A DNA stretch of 5,896 bases from assembly GCA_030613045.1 (NCBI GenBank), contig JAUWMS010000192.1, forward strand, positions 1 to 5,896, given 5' to 3'. The notes under the pieces were generated by a model. The model did not search any database and was not told the origin of the DNA. It was given only the letters and a program-made list of their open reading frames with translations. A program made the position numbers and the translations under genes. Positions 4,641 through 5,896 of this stretch are shown here, piece after piece; positions within the stretch are counted from its first letter, which is position 1; the number at the start of each line of letters is the position of its first letter. This DNA is from Candidatus Latescibacterota bacterium (GTDB lineage: Bacteria; Latescibacterota; 4484-107).

Positions 4641-5687
4641 TTGCATGCTCAAGCCTCTCTGTTTATATCGATTATTATTCCAACCTACAATCGTTGCGAA
4701 GAATTAGAGGAACTCTTTGAGTCACTATCTATGCAGGCATACTCCGAAGCGCGTTTTGAGATCGTCCTTGTGGATGATGGTTCGACGGATGAGACCAAAT
4801 TTCTAACAGACCTTTTCCTGGAAGCTCGGGGGCTGCCCATCCGCTATTTCTATCAGCAAAATCAGGGCCCCGGTCCTTCTCGCAATTTAGGTATGCAGAA
4901 GGCCAGAGGGGACATTTTTGTATTCATTGACTCCGATTGTATCGCCCCTCCGGATTGGTTGGAAAACATAGCTGCTGGCATGGCCGATGGCAGTGTGGAT
5001 GCCTTTGGCGGACCGGACCAATGCCGTTCCGATTTTCCGCCCTTGTTGAAAGCGATAGACTACTCTATGACCTCCTTCATCGGAACCGGCGGGGCAAGGG
5101 GAACCACAGGAATTAAGGTAGCCAAGTATTATCCTCGCAGCTTCAATATGGGATTTCGCCGAAAAGTGTATGAACGCATCGGAGGCATGGGCAATCTGCG
5201 TCACGGCCAGGATATGGAATTTTCCAACCGGTTGCACAGACAGGGGTTCCACATCGCCTTTCTGCCCGACATTGGCGTCTATCACAAGCGCCGCACTTCC
5301 CTCAAGCGGTTTTTTAAACAGATTTTCAACTGGGGCGTGGCTCGTATTAACCTGGGACGGATAGATAAGCAGATGCTCAGACCTGTACATGCTCTTCCTG
5401 CGTTAGTCATAGTGTTTTATGCGTTATTGACCCTTGGAGCGCTGTTCAGCGCATCCACTTTACGGGGATGGATAGGCATAACCGCTCTGGGATTTGTCCT
5501 ATTGTGTTTTGCAGGCGTTCAATCTTTCATCCGGCACAAATCTATTCGGGTGGCCTTGCTCTCTATGGTCACGTTGACGACTCAGATCGTGGCCTATGGA
5601 TTGGGATTCTGGTTCGGCGTGTACAAAAGCATTGTCTCGCGGGGCGATGAACCTATCCGCGGATTTACGAAAGAGTATTACAAATAG
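4641..5687 (+). CDS. Membrane-anchored family 2 glycosyltransferase
   Basis: The protein probably transfers a sugar from a nucleotide-sugar donor to a lipid-linked or surface glycan acceptor at the inner face of the cytoplasmic membrane. In the 348-residue product: FISIIIPTYNR (8-18) and VDDGSTD (44-50) of the GT-A nucleotide-binding fold, QGPGPSRNLGMQKARGD (75-91), metal-binding DSD (97-99), GFRRKVYERIGGM (171-183), and GQDMEFSNR (189-197), where D191 or E193 is the likely catalytic base region (often ED in the family). After YHKRRTSLKRFFKQIFNWG three hydrophobic segments follow (about 250-272, 277-295, 303-327), as in ExoA-like polysaccharide glycosyltransferases. Translation starts at TTG, supported by GGAGG six bases upstream. 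Base composition is AT-richer than the murD-liv genes. The next gene starts 16 bases downstream and is probably cotranscribed. Donor and acceptor cannot be told. Confidence 0.9.
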   Translation: MHAQASLFISIIIPTYNRCEELEELFESLSMQAYSEARFEIVLVDDGSTDETKFLTDLFLEARGLPIRYFYQQNQGPGPSRNLGMQKARGDIFVFIDSDCIAPPDWLENIAAGMADGSVDAFGGPDQCRSDFPPLLKAIDYSMTSFIGTGGARGTTGIKVAKYYPRSFNMGFRRKVYERIGGMGNLRHGQDMEFSNRLHRQGFHIAFLPDIGVYHKRRTSLKRFFKQIFNWGVARINLGRIDKQMLRPVHALPALVIVFYALLTLGALFSASTLRGWIGITALGFVLLCFAGVQSFIRHKSIRVALLSMVTLTTQIVAYGLGFWFGVYKSIVSRGDEPIRGFTKEYYK

Positions 5688-5703
5688 TCAAGAGTCCAGA
5701 ACT

Positions 5704-5896
5704 ATGAAAAAGAAAAAAGTGAGAAAAATCGCTCAGAAGAAATCGAAAGTTCAAGAGAAGCCACGGGAAGTCGGTATTCCACGGTTCCGGCTATCCAACC
5801 GAACCCAGATCATCCTGTCGTTGGTGTTCTTGCTGCTGCTTGTGCTCATCTACTTTGCGCCGATGGCGTTCGAAGGGAAATCTCCCACAGGGGAAG
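5704..5896 (+). CDS. Start of a membrane protein, possibly YfhO-like (3' partial)
   Basis: An open frame running off the right edge; 64 codons are visible. The first 20 residues are very lysine-rich (nine Lys in the first 19). A hydrophobic segment at about 35-53 (TQIILSLVFLLLLVLIYFA) is a likely first transmembrane helix with the N-terminus inside, followed by PMAFEGKSPTGE. A basic tail, one helix and then a P-x-x-F-x-G-K-S-like loop recalls the start of large multi-spanning YfhO-family membrane proteins, which are thought to act in glycan modification; this is a resemblance only. The ATG is preceded by a weak AG-rich stretch (AAGAGTCCAGA). Its position 16 bases after the glycosyltransferase stop suggests one operon. 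Confidence 0.65.
   Translation, partial: MKKKKVRKIAQKKSKVQEKPREVGIPRFRLSNRTQIILSLVFLLLLVLIYFAPMAFEGKSPTGE

Overview
The window reads as a piece of a bacterial chromosome, about 60% GC in the first four kilobases, with all recognisable genes on the + strand. MurD points to a peptidoglycan-making bacterium. There is no rRNA or other good taxonomic marker, so I do not assign a phylum. Short-word tandem arrays at nearly every gene junction, in my general recollection, occur in uncultured bacterial lineages such as PVC-type and candidate phyla; that is a weak hint only.

Layout: (1) 2-739, the C-terminal three quarters of a homoserine kinase (thrB), broken by an in-frame TAG at the Tyr codon of the family's HQPYR motif. 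(2) 834-2339, murD, with a 96-nt inverted-repeat element built of 9-nt words inside its reading frame. (3) 2339-3202 and 3320-4051, two ATP-binding subunits of a branched-chain amino acid type ABC importer (livG, livF); livG overlaps the murD stop as TGATG. (4) 4064-4408, a small unrecognised ORF that looks like the C-terminal remnant of a larger protein. (5) 4409-4640, a non-coding gap with an octamer array, a plausible sigma70 promoter and an AT-richer leader. (6) 4641-5687, a membrane-anchored family 2 glycosyltransferase starting at TTG with a strong Shine-Dalgarno. (7) 5704 to the end, the start of a membrane protein, possibly YfhO-like.

The first four genes are tightly spaced and probably form one transcription unit covering threonine synthesis, cell-wall precursor synthesis and amino acid uptake. 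The liv permease and binding-protein genes are not here. The glycosyltransferase and the membrane protein look like the start of a separate envelope-polysaccharide unit with its own promoter and lower GC.

The most unusual feature is the set of short tandem arrays. Each junction has its own word: CCACTCA/CGGCTTA before murD, GCAAAAT then AATCCGC at the start of livG, ATTTCAAAG between livG and livF, CAAAGGCN before the glycosyltransferase. A nonamer of the ACCGCAGAG type sits inside murD. Two of these (murD, livG-livF) have inverted arms. Two arrays are apparently translated as part of LivG, and the palindrome as part of MurD. No CRISPR array, tRNA, rRNA, transposase or defence gene was seen.
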